From an uncultured Macellibacteroides sp. (lineage in GTDB: Bacteria > Bacteroidota > Bacteroidia > Bacteroidales > Tannerellaceae), in NCBI RefSeq assembly GCF_963667135.1, contig NZ_OY762974.1, forward strand, positions 496,001 through 560,000: a stretch of 64,000 nucleotides of DNA, given 5' to 3'. Below, piece by piece: positions 29,664-39,216 of the stretch. The stretch's first letter is position 1; every line of letters begins with the position of its first letter. Below the pieces are notes generated by a model. It was not told the origin of the DNA and ran no database searches. It worked only from the letters and a program-made list of their open reading frames with translations. Both the position numbers and the translations under genes were made by a program.

Positions 29664-32522
29664 ATGATACGGAAATTACTGTCGCTCCCTCCAAATTTGG
29701 TTGATTGCTTTCATGAACTGGAAAACGCATCCAGAAAAGAATGGTTTTGCACATCCGATCCTGTAGGATCCAAACTTGGATCCGGAGGAGGAACTACATG
29801 GTTACTTGAGGCTTGCAGGGAAAATGAAGACAATACAACGGAAAGTACCGAATGGCTCGCCAGAGAAAAACGTATTCTTCTGCATGCAGGGGGGCAGAGC
29901 AGACGCCTGCCCGGTTATGCTCCTTCGGGAAAGATACTTACTCCTATTCCCGTCTTCCGCTGGGAACGCGGTCAGCGGCTGGGACAAAAACTCCTGGATT
30001 TGCAGCTACCCCTTTACGAGCGGATCATGAATCTGGCTCCCGATTCCATGCATACCCTTATTGCCAGCGGAGATGTGTACATCCGTTCGGAAAAAGCGTT
30101 GCAACCCATCCCCGAAGCCGATGTGGTTTGTTACGGTCTTTGGGTGGAGCCTTCACTGGCTACTCATCACGGGGTATTTGTTTCAGACCGCAAGCATCCG
30201 GACGCCCTTGACTTTATGTTGCAGAAGCCGTCGCTCGAAGAGCTTGGATCGCTTGCCAAGACACACCTCTTTCTTATGGATATTGGTATCTGGCTGCTCA
30301 GCGACCGGGCTGTTGAACTTCTGATGAAACGTTCCGAAGGCGACGGTGCCAACGGATTAAAATATTACGACCTTTATTCCGATTTTGGCCGTGCTTTAGG
30401 TACGAATCCTAAGATAAAAGACTCCGATATCAATCAACTTTCGGTGGCAATTCTTCCCTTGCCCGGTGGCGAGTTTTATCATTATGGCACCAGTCGGGAG
30501 CTTATATCCTCCACGTTGTCCGTTCAGAATCTGGTACGCGACCAGCGTGAGATTATGCACCGTAAGGTAAAACCAAATCCGGCTATGTTCGTTCAGAATG
30601 CCATCGTGAAAGGACCTCTCACAGCCGAAAACGAAAACGTTTGGATAGAAAACAGCTACATTGGAAACCGTTGGAAACTAAGTCAAGGTAACATCGTTAC
30701 AGGAGTTCCGGCAAATGACTGGGAGCTATCGGTTCCTTGTGGAATATGTGTAGATGTTGTCCCCGTTGGAAATACATCTTGGGTAGCTCGTCCTTACGGA
30801 CTAAATGATGCATTTAAAGGAGAGCTTTCCAATAAACATACGTTATGGATGGGTAAACCCGTGAGTGAATGGTTTATTGCCCGCGGAATCGAACCCGAAA
30901 AGGATCTGAAAGGAAATACAGACGACTTGCAATCGGCTGCCATTTTCCCGGTTTGCGAATCCATTGAAAATCTGGGAGTTTTGTTACGTTGGATGATAAA
31001 CGAACCCGGGCTGGCAGAAGGCAAAGCCCTGTGGCTAAGTGCCGAAAAACTATCGGCGGATGAGATATCAGCGACAGCCAACTTATCCAGGCTATATGCT
31101 CAACGCACCCTTTTCAGGCAAGATAACTGGACGCAGCTGGCGGATAATTACGAGCGAAGTGTGTTCTATCAGCTCAATCTGTCCGATGCAGCCAATGAAT
31201 TTGCACGTGGAGGTTTAGCCGTTCCGCCTGCATTGCCGGAAGACGCCCCGCTGTTGAGCCGCATGCACAACCACATGTTCCGTGCACGCACGCTGCGCCT
31301 TAAAGGCGATAGCAATTACACCGAAGATGAAAAGGCCTCATTCGCTTTACTTCGCGAGGGTTTGGCCGGATCTGTTTCCGACAACAAGCAGGAACCTCAC
31401 CTCAGCATTTTTTCTGATCAGATCGTATGGGGACGCAGTCCCGTTCGTATCGACCTGGCCGGGGGATGGACGGATACACCGCCTTTCTGTCTCTACTCTG
31501 GTGGTAATGTAGTAAACATGGCCATCGAATTAAACGGTCAGCCGCCCCTGCAAGTCTACATCAAACCAAGTAAAACCTACCAAATTGTGCTTCGGTCTAT
31601 CGATCTGGGAGCCGTGGAAGTTATAAGTACTTACGAGGAGCTGAAAGAGTTTACCAAAGTAGGTTCACCTTTCTCAATTCCCAAAGCAGCCCTTTCACTG
31701 GCAGGCTTCGCACCGCAATTCGGAACAGGCTGCTACCCTACCCTTGAAGAACGACTTAAAGAATTCGGATCGGGTATCGAAGTTACACTGCTTGCGGCAA
31801 TACCTGCCGGATCGGGATTAGGCACAAGCTCGATACTTGCCGCCACGGTATTGGGAGCCGTAAACGATTTCTGCGGATTGGCTTGGGATAAAAATGAAAT
31901 ATGCAGACGTACGCTGGTGCTGGAGCAATTGCTTACCACCGGGGGCGGATGGCAGGATCAGTACGGAGGCGTACTGCAAGGAGTAAAACTATTACAAACC
32001 GGACGAGGTTTCGATCAGCTTCCTCTGGTCCGCTGGTTACCCAATTTTATTTTCAACAGTGCGGAATACAAAGCATGTCATTTGCTCTACTACACTGGAA
32101 TAACCCGAACAGCCAAAGGCATACTGGCAGAAATTGTAAGCGGCATGTTTCTGAATTCCACCGAACATCTGGAGCTTTTGCAGGAAATGAAGCTGCACGC
32201 GCTGGATACCTACGAAGCCATTCTACGGGGTAATTTTGCAGAAACAGCGGCTTTGGTTGGAAAGTCGTGGCGACTCAACAAAGCACTCGACAGCGGAACC
32301 AATCCCCCTTCAATAGAAGCCATCATTGCGCAAATCAAAGATTACGCGTTAGGGTACAAACTTCCGGGGGCCGGAGGAGGAGGTTATCTGTATATGATCG
32401 CCAAAGATCCTTTGGCAGCAATTCGGATTCGTGAGATTCTCACCCAGAATCCCCCCAATGCCAACGCAAGGTTCGTTGATATGAATCTATCAGACAAAGG
32501 CCTTCAGATTAGTCGGTCGTAA
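29664..32522 (+). CDS. fkp: Bifunctional fucokinase / fucose-1-phosphate guanylyltransferase
   Basis: This 952-residue cytosolic enzyme converts free L-fucose to fucose-1-phosphate and then to GDP-L-fucose. The N-terminal guanylyltransferase half contains LLHAGGQSRRLPGYAPSGK (about 87-105) and WGVEPSL-like sugar-binding loops. The C-terminal GHMP kinase half contains WGRSPVRIDLAGGWTDTPP (about 590), the ATP loop PAGSGLGTSSI (about 713-723) and LPGAGGGGYLYM near the end. The length and nearly every block match Bacteroides Fkp (949 residues). Fkp lets these bacteria fucosylate capsule and glycoproteins with host fucose. The start at ATG 29664 (MIRKLLSLPPNLV) matches the family. Base composition is visibly more GC-rich than in the neighbouring genes. 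Confidence 0.97.
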   Translation: MIRKLLSLPPNLVDCFHELENASRKEWFCTSDPVGSKLGSGGGTTWLLEACRENEDNTTESTEWLAREKRILLHAGGQSRRLPGYAPSGKILTPIPVFRWERGQRLGQKLLDLQLPLYERIMNLAPDSMHTLIASGDVYIRSEKALQPIPEADVVCYGLWVEPSLATHHGVFVSDRKHPDALDFMLQKPSLEELGSLAKTHLFLMDIGIWLLSDRAVELLMKRSEGDGANGLKYYDLYSDFGRALGTNPKIKDSDINQLSVAILPLPGGEFYHYGTSRELISSTLSVQNLVRDQREIMHRKVKPNPAMFVQNAIVKGPLTAENENVWIENSYIGNRWKLSQGNIVTGVPANDWELSVPCGICVDVVPVGNTSWVARPYGLNDAFKGELSNKHTLWMGKPVSEWFIARGIEPEKDLKGNTDDLQSAAIFPVCESIENLGVLLRWMINEPGLAEGKALWLSAEKLSADEISATANLSRLYAQRTLFRQDNWTQLADNYERSVFYQLNLSDAANEFARGGLAVPPALPEDAPLLSRMHNHMFRARTLRLKGDSNYTEDEKASFALLREGLAGSVSDNKQEPHLSIFSDQIVWGRSPVRIDLAGGWTDTPPFCLYSGGNVVNMAIELNGQPPLQVYIKPSKTYQIVLRSIDLGAVEVISTYEELKEFTKVGSPFSIPKAALSLAGFAPQFGTGCYPTLEERLKEFGSGIEVTLLAAIPAGSGLGTSSILAATVLGAVNDFCGLAWDKNEICRRTLVLEQLLTTGGGWQDQYGGVLQGVKLLQTGRGFDQLPLVRWLPNFIFNSAEYKACHLLYYTGITRTAKGILAEIVSGMFLNSTEHLELLQEMKLHALDTYEAILRGNFAETAALVGKSWRLNKALDSGTNPPSIEAIIAQIKDYALGYKLPGAGGGGYLYMIAKDPLAAIRIREILTQNPPNANARFVDMNLSDKGLQISRS

Positions 32523-32585
32523 TCTGAAAATTAGATCTTAACAGCACTGAATAACTCAGAACTATCAGTTAGTCATAAAAAAAAT

Positions 32586-32621
32586 GCGGTCGTGGACGTT
32601 ATAAAACGAGTTCACGACCGC
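32586..32621 (-). terminator. Strong hairpin terminator downstream of fkp and of the GH92-like remnant
   Basis: GCGGTCGTGGAC pairs with GTTCACGACCGC (12 pairs, one G-U on one strand). On the minus strand it is followed by a run of eight T, so it is a classical terminator for leftward transcription. It also ends 99 bases after the fkp stop and may stop fkp transcripts. A leftward terminator here makes sense only if a larger minus-strand gene once ended nearby. Confidence 0.65.
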
Positions 32622-32728
32622 AAAACACAAAACAAAGATAATCCACCTTAATAGAGGGGTCCTTCCCCCCTTGGAATTGAAATTGAGTCTATCAGAAAAG
32701 AGAACACTTATATTATTTCATGAGCTTT

Positions 32729-32905
32729 TTATTCCCGCACACGGGTAGAGGTTTCGTTTGCATATTTCCATACCGGGAACCCCCGGGTTAATTCAACTCT
32801 TGAATTTGTTCCTTGCAGGGTGTTTACATAGTTTACAAAGTCTTTTTTCGCAGCCTGTAAAGGAAAGCAAATAGCAATCAATACTAAGGCCAGTGTTTTT
32901 TTCAT
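32729..32905 (-). pseudogene. Remnant of a GH92 alpha-mannosidase-like gene (5' end only)
   Basis: A 58-residue frame begins with a good signal peptide (MKKTLALVLIAICFPLQA). It continues KKDFVNYVNTLQGTNSRVELTRG, which resembles the first residues of mature Bacteroidales GH92 alpha-mannosidases (K-x-F-x-x-YVN-x-x-x-GTNS-x-x-ELTRGNTYP). Homology appears to stop after ELTRG and the frame ends 16 residues later. Nothing of the 700-residue enzyme follows; the leftward terminator lies about 110 bases further on. I read it as a deletion derivative. It could instead be a genuine small exported protein. Confidence 0.55.
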
Positions 32906-33024
32906 GCTTTCTGGTTATTGTATTTTATTTAAAACTACTTATAAGACGCTTTGAAAAGGATTATCCCCTAAAAAGAAAAAATATATTTTTACACTTCTAT
33001 ATCCACAAAAAGGTCAACACAACA

Positions 33025-33061
33025 AAGCCATGCATAAATAACAACTATTTATGCATGGCTT
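33025..33061 (-). terminator. Terminator of the GH2 operon
   Basis: AAGCCATGCATAAATA (33025-33040) and TATTTATGCATGGCTT (33046-33061) form a perfect 16-pair stem with a 5-base loop, 33 bases after the stop of the last GH2 gene. On the minus strand it is followed by TGTTGTGTTG, a weak T tract. Confidence 0.7.
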
Positions 33062-33094
33062 ATTCAATTAAATACAAATATAAAGTCCTATAAA

Positions 33095-36000
33095 CTAATC
33101 CTCTACAAAAGCAACTTGAGAAATCATCAAATTAGGCCCTGAAGTGGCTTTGGCTTTTAACACAATTACCCCATCATTAGAATCTTCTCTCATCACATGT
33201 AATTTAACCCACTGGCCTTTACCATTGTGTTCATCCAGTTTATAATCTCTTCCTTCAAAATTGATCAACCCTTTTCGTCCGTCATCGCTCCAGTCATGAA
33301 AAAACACATAAAGAGAACCAATTACTCCGGCAGGACATTTAATCTCTAATCTTATGTCTTTACCCTGCCAGGCAGCACCCTGCTCGTCTTTCCACGTTCC
33401 ATCGCACGTAACAATATAATCGGTTCCTTTTTTCACTTCAAAAGCGTCGTTCAATTTACTCCATGATACATCCTGGTTAATCTCCTTTTGCTTTGACGCA
33501 CACTTTATATAAAGAATAGATTGGGCAAACTCTTTAGGAGCTTCGCTCTTGACTGGCTCAATAAAGGAGAAACGGCTACGGCAATCTGCTATTGTTATTT
33601 CTTGTTCAGGATTAAATTCCTGCGAATTCATATAAGAAAGCAAACTATGTTTCAATTGTTTGGCAACCGGATTAGCATCGTCCTTCAAACTAAATCCTGA
33701 AATCAACAGTTTCCCTCTTGCCACTTTCATTTCAAAAATAGCCCCCAGCTTGTTGTTCCGGTGAAAATCATCCACAGGTTGCGCTATTGGCTTATAGTTT
33801 TCGGGCATATCATTCAAATAAAACGCACGGGAATTCTTGTAAATAGACTGCCATTGCCAGTCGCTGTGGTAATCCGAAGGAAACTGAGCCAAAGCCGGAT
33901 GATTGTCGCGAACCAGCATTCCAATCGTATTCTTACCTTGACCGGGGAAGAAAGTCAGCGACCAGTAAAGCGGATAAAAGCTGATTGGATCGGATGTAAA
34001 ATCTGTACCTAAAGCCGAAGCATCAAGCAACACACTTTTGCCGGCATGAAGCATTTTTTCTGCTTCAGCATCAAAACGGTCTGTTACATAAACATCCCCC
34101 TGAACAACACGTTGTTTTGCCGGATATACCCAAATATTCCAGGTATTCTTTATCGGACGATCTACCAGACCAACCTCGATTGTCAGCTTGGAAGCCTTGT
34201 TAACAGCAGATAACTCGCTTCGTATTACACCTGTTTTATCAGAAGAAGCCTGCTTGATTAATTGAGAAGGAAAAGTTACCTGATCAATTACATTTCCCAA
34301 TTCATCTTTAATTTTCCAATAAACAGCATCTGTAATATCATAGTCTCCATAATGAGCCAACTGCACAGTAGCCGTAAATGCTTCATCATTTTTCCATACA
34401 AACTTAGGCAAACGGAGCAATGGAACAATGGAGTCGTGATGAGACCGGAATTTTTCGGGAGTAGTAATTCCCTTGCTGTCATAAAAAACATCAAGCCATC
34501 CAACCAATGCTTCACCCTGACCTTGATAATCCTGAAGGCTTAGCAACTGAATCCCTGCACACGAAGGCGTCCGTAAAAACGATTCGATTTCATACTTATA
34601 CATGATTTGATTCAACGCACCTGAAGCACGCACAAAATCTTCATTTTGTTCTTCCAGGTTATTCTTCCGGGCCTGCAACTGGAACTCTTCCAGATTACGT
34701 GCTTTCAGAACGCCTGTATATTTTTTAATCTCACTCCAGCGAGGATATACCGGCCATTGTCCTATTTCATGCGAAAGAACCGGAATGGTTGATTTCGAAT
34801 ATACCTCTTCGAAGTCCCAATCCAGCGATGCTCCACCTTTTATACCACGTGTACCACCTATCTTGTCAATATAATGTGTGGCAATAAATTGATCCGAAGG
34901 CATTATTTTACGGGCAGTTGAGGTCGAATAAAGTCGACGGTTATCGGAATCGTGGTATTTTTTCATCCACTTCTCCATAACATCAAAATCGGAATTGCCC
35001 AACTCATTGCCAATACACATCATAATAAAAGAGGGATTGTTACCATAGGCCTGAACCATACGCTCCAATTCATTCTGCACATAGATATCACCCGTCGGAT
35101 TCTTTCCGAGGCCTTGCGGATACCCTTTGGTTTCCATTTCGGGACGGTCGGCCGGACCGCTCATCCACCAATCAATCCAGATTGTTTCTGCCTGAATATA
35201 TATTCCGATACGATTAGCCGCAATAAAGGCAGCCTCGGGAGGACACCATGAGTGAAAACGGACATGATTCAACCCGTATTCTTTATAGATTCTGAATATC
35301 CGTTCCCAATCCTCTACTTTACAAGAAGGATATCCCGTAAGAGGGAAGTGCACACAATCAAGGTTTCCGCGAAGGAAGACCGGTTTACCATTAAGAAGAA
35401 TCTTTGATTTTGAAGCAGATACTTCCCGGAATCCAAACTCTATTTCCTTGCTGTCTCGTACCTTATCCTTATCCACTATCTCCATTTTCAAGATATACAG
35501 ATTGGGAGAAATATCGTTCCATAAACGGATAGACCGAGGCATTGTCGCCGTATAATTCAACAAATTCTTTCCCTTTTTCATTATATACGGAACGGACTCA
35601 CTATAAACCAGGTCGCCACTCTGACGATCAATCAACTGATAGCGCAATAAAACAGAAGCCTTCTTTCCCGACTCATTGCATATAGTATCTTTAATTGTCA
35701 GAATACATGGATTCACTTTGGTAAACAACTGTGGATTACTCAGTCGAATCTTATCTTTTGCTACCAAGCGAATCTTACCTACAGCTCCATTCCAGATACT
35801 TTGCGTGTACTCCGTATATGCATGTCCTTTGTCTCCAATGTTATAAATGGTATCATTATCAATACGAATTGCAAGCGTATGTTTACCCGGAGATAAAAAG
35901 CCCAAATCATGCCAATGCGGAGAATTAAGGGCGTCCTGAACAGAAACCTTTTTCCCGTCTACGAAGACTTTCGATTGCCAGATAACACGTTCCAACTCAA

Positions 36001-36325
36001 GATAAACTCTTTTGGAATTCCAGTTCCTGGGAATCAGAATTTCTTGCTGATACCACGCCGGACCACAGTATTTGTAAGCACGGGTAAGAATACCGAAATC
36101 GGAACCCGAAGTTTTAAAACCATAATGCCCCTCATCTGTAGTTCCGGGCAAGTAAATCTGATGGCTAAATTGGCTACTCTGCCAATTGTTTTTTTCTCCT
36201 TCATTCAGCGAATCGAGTTGAAAGCTCCATGATCCGGACAATGAAAGGAATTCCTGTGCCTGCACGGAAGTAATACCGATCAACGACAAAAGAAAAATAA
36301 TTAATTGTGTTTTAAGTCGAATCAT
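33095..36325 (-). CDS. Glycoside hydrolase family 2 enzyme, secreted
   Basis: This 1076-residue enzyme has a signal peptide (about 1-24, ending SVQA). It has the GH2 order of sugar-binding jelly roll (about 25-190), Ig-like domain (about 195-300) and TIM barrel (about 305-600). The acid/base is Glu441 in CIGNELGN and the nucleophile is Glu520 in LSHEIGQWPVYP. The N-E spacing and HSWCPP motif fit a beta-galactosidase/glucuronidase-like branch, but the sugar specificity cannot be read. A long C-terminal extension ends in a beta-sandwich that may bind carbohydrate. An in-frame ATG lies at 36370, but the signal peptide starts at 36325. It is the last gene of the operon and is paralogous to the next gene. 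Confidence 0.9.
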   Translation of the reverse strand: MIRLKTQLIIFLLSLIGITSVQAQEFLSLSGSWSFQLDSLNEGEKNNWQSSQFSHQIYLPGTTDEGHYGFKTSGSDFGILTRAYKYCGPAWYQQEILIPRNWNSKRVYLELERVIWQSKVFVDGKKVSVQDALNSPHWHDLGFLSPGKHTLAIRIDNDTIYNIGDKGHAYTEYTQSIWNGAVGKIRLVAKDKIRLSNPQLFTKVNPCILTIKDTICNESGKKASVLLRYQLIDRQSGDLVYSESVPYIMKKGKNLLNYTATMPRSIRLWNDISPNLYILKMEIVDKDKVRDSKEIEFGFREVSASKSKILLNGKPVFLRGNLDCVHFPLTGYPSCKVEDWERIFRIYKEYGLNHVRFHSWCPPEAAFIAANRIGIYIQAETIWIDWWMSGPADRPEMETKGYPQGLGKNPTGDIYVQNELERMVQAYGNNPSFIMMCIGNELGNSDFDVMEKWMKKYHDSDNRRLYSTSTARKIMPSDQFIATHYIDKIGGTRGIKGGASLDWDFEEVYSKSTIPVLSHEIGQWPVYPRWSEIKKYTGVLKARNLEEFQLQARKNNLEEQNEDFVRASGALNQIMYKYEIESFLRTPSCAGIQLLSLQDYQGQGEALVGWLDVFYDSKGITTPEKFRSHHDSIVPLLRLPKFVWKNDEAFTATVQLAHYGDYDITDAVYWKIKDELGNVIDQVTFPSQLIKQASSDKTGVIRSELSAVNKASKLTIEVGLVDRPIKNTWNIWVYPAKQRVVQGDVYVTDRFDAEAEKMLHAGKSVLLDASALGTDFTSDPISFYPLYWSLTFFPGQGKNTIGMLVRDNHPALAQFPSDYHSDWQWQSIYKNSRAFYLNDMPENYKPIAQPVDDFHRNNKLGAIFEMKVARGKLLISGFSLKDDANPVAKQLKHSLLSYMNSQEFNPEQEITIADCRSRFSFIEPVKSEAPKEFAQSILYIKCASKQKEINQDVSWSKLNDAFEVKKGTDYIVTCDGTWKDEQGAAWQGKDIRLEIKCPAGVIGSLYVFFHDWSDDGRKGLINFEGRDYKLDEHNGKGQWVKLHVMREDSNDGVIVLKAKATSGPNLMISQVAFVED

Positions 36326-36399
36326 AATCAATGTTTTACGATAATAATGTTTAGAATTTAATTGGATCATTTATAAAAATGCAAAAAACTACAATACAG

Positions 36400-39153
36400 C
36401 TATTTAGCTATCAAAAAACTTGATATTTCAGCTTCGGTTATATTGTACGACGGATTAAAGTCTTCGCTCTTCATGTACTCCAGCAGACTATAATAAAGCT
36501 GTCTGGCTTCCGGTCTTTTATCCCAGTCCGACAGAATATCCATCGAACAGAATATTAATCTACCTTCTCCCGATTTCGCTTCAAACATATTGGATAATCT
36601 TCTGTTTGCCACAAAATTATCTACCACTTCAACAAGGGGTACCACAGTTGCGATGCTATCCAAAACCATTGTTTTTGATTGTTTCAGAAGAGACCACCAT
36701 TGCCAATTCGTATGCATATCTGTTGGGAAATTGGCAAAAGCAGGATGATCAGGATTACACAGCAAGCCCATGCTTCCCGCCTGATTCTGAAAATGAACCG
36801 GACTCCAGAATACTGATAAGAACTTACCTTCCAATCCTTTTACCGAATTAAAAGCGGGATTATAAAGAACTTTACAACCTTTAGCCAAACTACTCACCGC
36901 CTCATTGAAATTACGGGTAACCACTATTTCGTTATTTTCTGTAGACAGATGTGTCGGATATACCCAGATATTCCAGTCATTCTGATAAGTTGTATTATCC
37001 ATTGAAAGCGTGAAAACAACCTTTTCTGCCTTTGTTAGTTGCGACAGATCACAACGTATGTTGCCAACCTGCCTGTTTTTGCCTACTAACAACGAATTAC
37101 AGGCAACAGAACCTTCGCCTATTAGTTTGCCTTTTGCATCCTTTAAACTCCAGGAGATAGTTTGATTGTTGAGAGCCGAGTTCCCAAAATTGGCAACATC
37201 GACAGAAGCTTCAAAAAGTTCATTATTTGTGTACACTGCCTTTTTAAACCGGGCAAGCGGAACTACCGGGGCACAAAATTTACGAAAATCGGAAGCCTCA
37301 ATAATTCCTTTGTTATCCCAAAAGGCATCAAGCAGACCAACCAATGCAGTTCCTTGTCCCGGGAAATCGTGCAAATCAAGCAATTGAAATCCACTGTTTC
37401 CCGAAGTTTTCATTGCCCGTTCGATTTCTTCCTTATACAAAAGAGCCGCCAGTTTTCCTGAAGCCATCATATAGTCATTCGCTTTGGACAACAGATTCTT
37501 TTTTTCCAGTTCCTGTTTAACTCCTTTAAAGTTGAGCGGATCCAATACGCCAGTGTATTTTGGTATCTCGTTCATATTCGGATAAACGGCATACTGTCCC
37601 ATCTCATGTGTTATCAGCGGAACACCCATTCCTTCCACAGAGGGAGAATAGTCCTTATCGAACGAGGGAGATTCGACATCAAAAGTTCCCTGTCCTCTCA
37701 CCCATCCTTTCTTCGTACTTTGGGTTATTAAAAAATCATCATTTTTTTCGGGCCAGTCGCCATGTCCCTTTTCGAACGTCATGGATGAGTTGGTATAAAG
37801 GTGACGAGGGTCTTTCTTTTTAGTATAATCAAGTAAAGCATTTAAGAAAACAAAATCGGGTTGCAATTCATTACCCAGACTAAAAAGACAGAAAGAAGGA
37901 TGATTGCCATATTCTTTCAAGATACGGTCGGCCTCGTCGTACATAAACTTATTCATTTGTTTATCAGACCCAACGGTAAGACTCCATACAGGAAGTTCAA
38001 CCTGCAAATAAAATCCTAATTCGTCAGCAACATCAAAGGCTGCAGCCGGAGGGCACCATGAATGGAATCTCAAATGATTTAACCCCCACTCTCTGGCTGT
38101 TACGAATACTTTTCGCCATCCTTCTTTATCCATAGGAGGTCGTCCGGTAAGAGGGAAAATACAGCATTCCAATGTTCCTCTCAGATAGGCAGGGGTGTTA
38201 TTTATATAAAAAGCCGACTGTCGTTGTTTTATTTCACGCATTCCGAAAGTCGTATTTTTAGCAGAAACCGCTTCGCCGGCATGCATAGAAACCGAAAGAT
38301 TGTACAAATTGGGATTAAACTCATTCCACAACAATACGGAATCGCCCATCGGATAAACAAACTCAACAACCTGTTCGCCCGAATCGATGGTTACCCCTTT
38401 TATTTCAATCTCTTTTAAGGATGCATTTGTCTTTGCTAAAGTCGCCTTCGCTTTAAAAAATACTTGCCGGGGTCCCAATGTATTATTTACAGAAGCCTTC
38501 ACCCGGATCTGTTTTCCGGAGATATCGGGATATACCTGAAGATTGTCGATGGATACTGATTCTTCAGCCAGTAATTTGATCTCACCCAATATTCCATTCC
38601 ACATAATTTGTGTATGATCCGTATAGGCGTGGGCCAGATCCTCAACACTGATGTCGTATTTTTTCCTGTTATCGACACGGATAGCCAGTAAATGCTTGCC
38701 GGGAGTAAGATATTCCGTCAGATTAAAAGAGTGAGGAGCAATCAGACTTTCGCCTTTTTCAGGTATTTCTATACCATCTACCCACACAGTTGTGCTCCAG
38801 ATCACCCTTTCCAGAAATAACCGTATCTGTTTATCCTTCCAGGCAGAGGGTATGTTTATTTCCTTTGAATACCAAGCCGGACCAACATACCTGTTTTTTC
38901 TGGTAAGATGCAGTACCTGCGGTTTTCCAATAGAAGGAGTCAATAGGTTAGGAACACCCTTACCTGCCTCGTCTGTTGTACCGGGAAGTGCGATTTTATC
39001 GTTAAAATCCTTTTTGAACCATCCCTGAGAGATACCAACATCCGTACTGTCTAACGCAAATTGCCAGCTTCCGTCTAAAGATATCACTTTAGAATACTCT
39101 TTACATGAAACCAGCAAAAGGAATAATATCGTAATTACAGCTATATTCTTCAT
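36400..39153 (-). CDS. Glycoside hydrolase family 2 enzyme, lipoprotein
   Basis: This 917-residue paralogue of the downstream GH2 protein shares its domain order and many motifs (LDGSWQFALDST, WYSKEINIP, RFHSWCPP). The signal peptide ends LLVSC, with lipid-anchor Cys17, so it is probably held on the outer membrane. The acid/base is Glu429 (LGNELQ) and the nucleophile is Glu517 (ITHEMGQYAVYP). It lacks the C-terminal beta-sandwich of its neighbour. The two enzymes may act in series, one on the surface and one in the periplasm, but the substrate is unknown. Confidence 0.9.
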   Translation of the reverse strand: MKNIAVITILFLLLVSCKEYSKVISLDGSWQFALDSTDVGISQGWFKKDFNDKIALPGTTDEAGKGVPNLLTPSIGKPQVLHLTRKNRYVGPAWYSKEINIPSAWKDKQIRLFLERVIWSTTVWVDGIEIPEKGESLIAPHSFNLTEYLTPGKHLLAIRVDNRKKYDISVEDLAHAYTDHTQIMWNGILGEIKLLAEESVSIDNLQVYPDISGKQIRVKASVNNTLGPRQVFFKAKATLAKTNASLKEIEIKGVTIDSGEQVVEFVYPMGDSVLLWNEFNPNLYNLSVSMHAGEAVSAKNTTFGMREIKQRQSAFYINNTPAYLRGTLECCIFPLTGRPPMDKEGWRKVFVTAREWGLNHLRFHSWCPPAAAFDVADELGFYLQVELPVWSLTVGSDKQMNKFMYDEADRILKEYGNHPSFCLFSLGNELQPDFVFLNALLDYTKKKDPRHLYTNSSMTFEKGHGDWPEKNDDFLITQSTKKGWVRGQGTFDVESPSFDKDYSPSVEGMGVPLITHEMGQYAVYPNMNEIPKYTGVLDPLNFKGVKQELEKKNLLSKANDYMMASGKLAALLYKEEIERAMKTSGNSGFQLLDLHDFPGQGTALVGLLDAFWDNKGIIEASDFRKFCAPVVPLARFKKAVYTNNELFEASVDVANFGNSALNNQTISWSLKDAKGKLIGEGSVACNSLLVGKNRQVGNIRCDLSQLTKAEKVVFTLSMDNTTYQNDWNIWVYPTHLSTENNEIVVTRNFNEAVSSLAKGCKVLYNPAFNSVKGLEGKFLSVFWSPVHFQNQAGSMGLLCNPDHPAFANFPTDMHTNWQWWSLLKQSKTMVLDSIATVVPLVEVVDNFVANRRLSNMFEAKSGEGRLIFCSMDILSDWDKRPEARQLYYSLLEYMKSEDFNPSYNITEAEISSFLIAK

Positions 39154-39167
39154 ATTAAAAACATGTT

Positions 39168-39207
39168 AGGCCAACCGGAAAGATAGTAAATACAATCCGA
39201 TTGGCTT
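39168..39207 (-). other. Hairpin between the DUF5107-TPR and GH2 genes
   Basis: AGGCCAACCGGA (39168-39179) and TCCGATTGGCTT (39196-39207) form a 12-position stem with one wobble and one mismatch, in the 63-base gap inside the operon. On the minus strand it is followed by AACATGTTTTTAA. It could partly terminate transcription or stabilise the upstream message. Confidence 0.4.
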
Positions 39208-39216
39208 AAGATAAAA

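Larger units (their letters stand above)
32523..33094. other. Region between fkp and the GH2 operon
   Basis: These 572 bases hold a shared hairpin terminator (32586-32621), the 58-codon remnant of a GH92-like gene on the minus strand (32729-32905), and the terminator of the GH2 operon (33025-33061). The stretch 32622-32728 contains no recognisable gene. Confidence 0.6.

Noticed and set aside
32586-32621. Terminator solely for fkp
   Set aside because: The T-run is on the minus strand, so leftward termination is its main role; use by fkp is possible but secondary.
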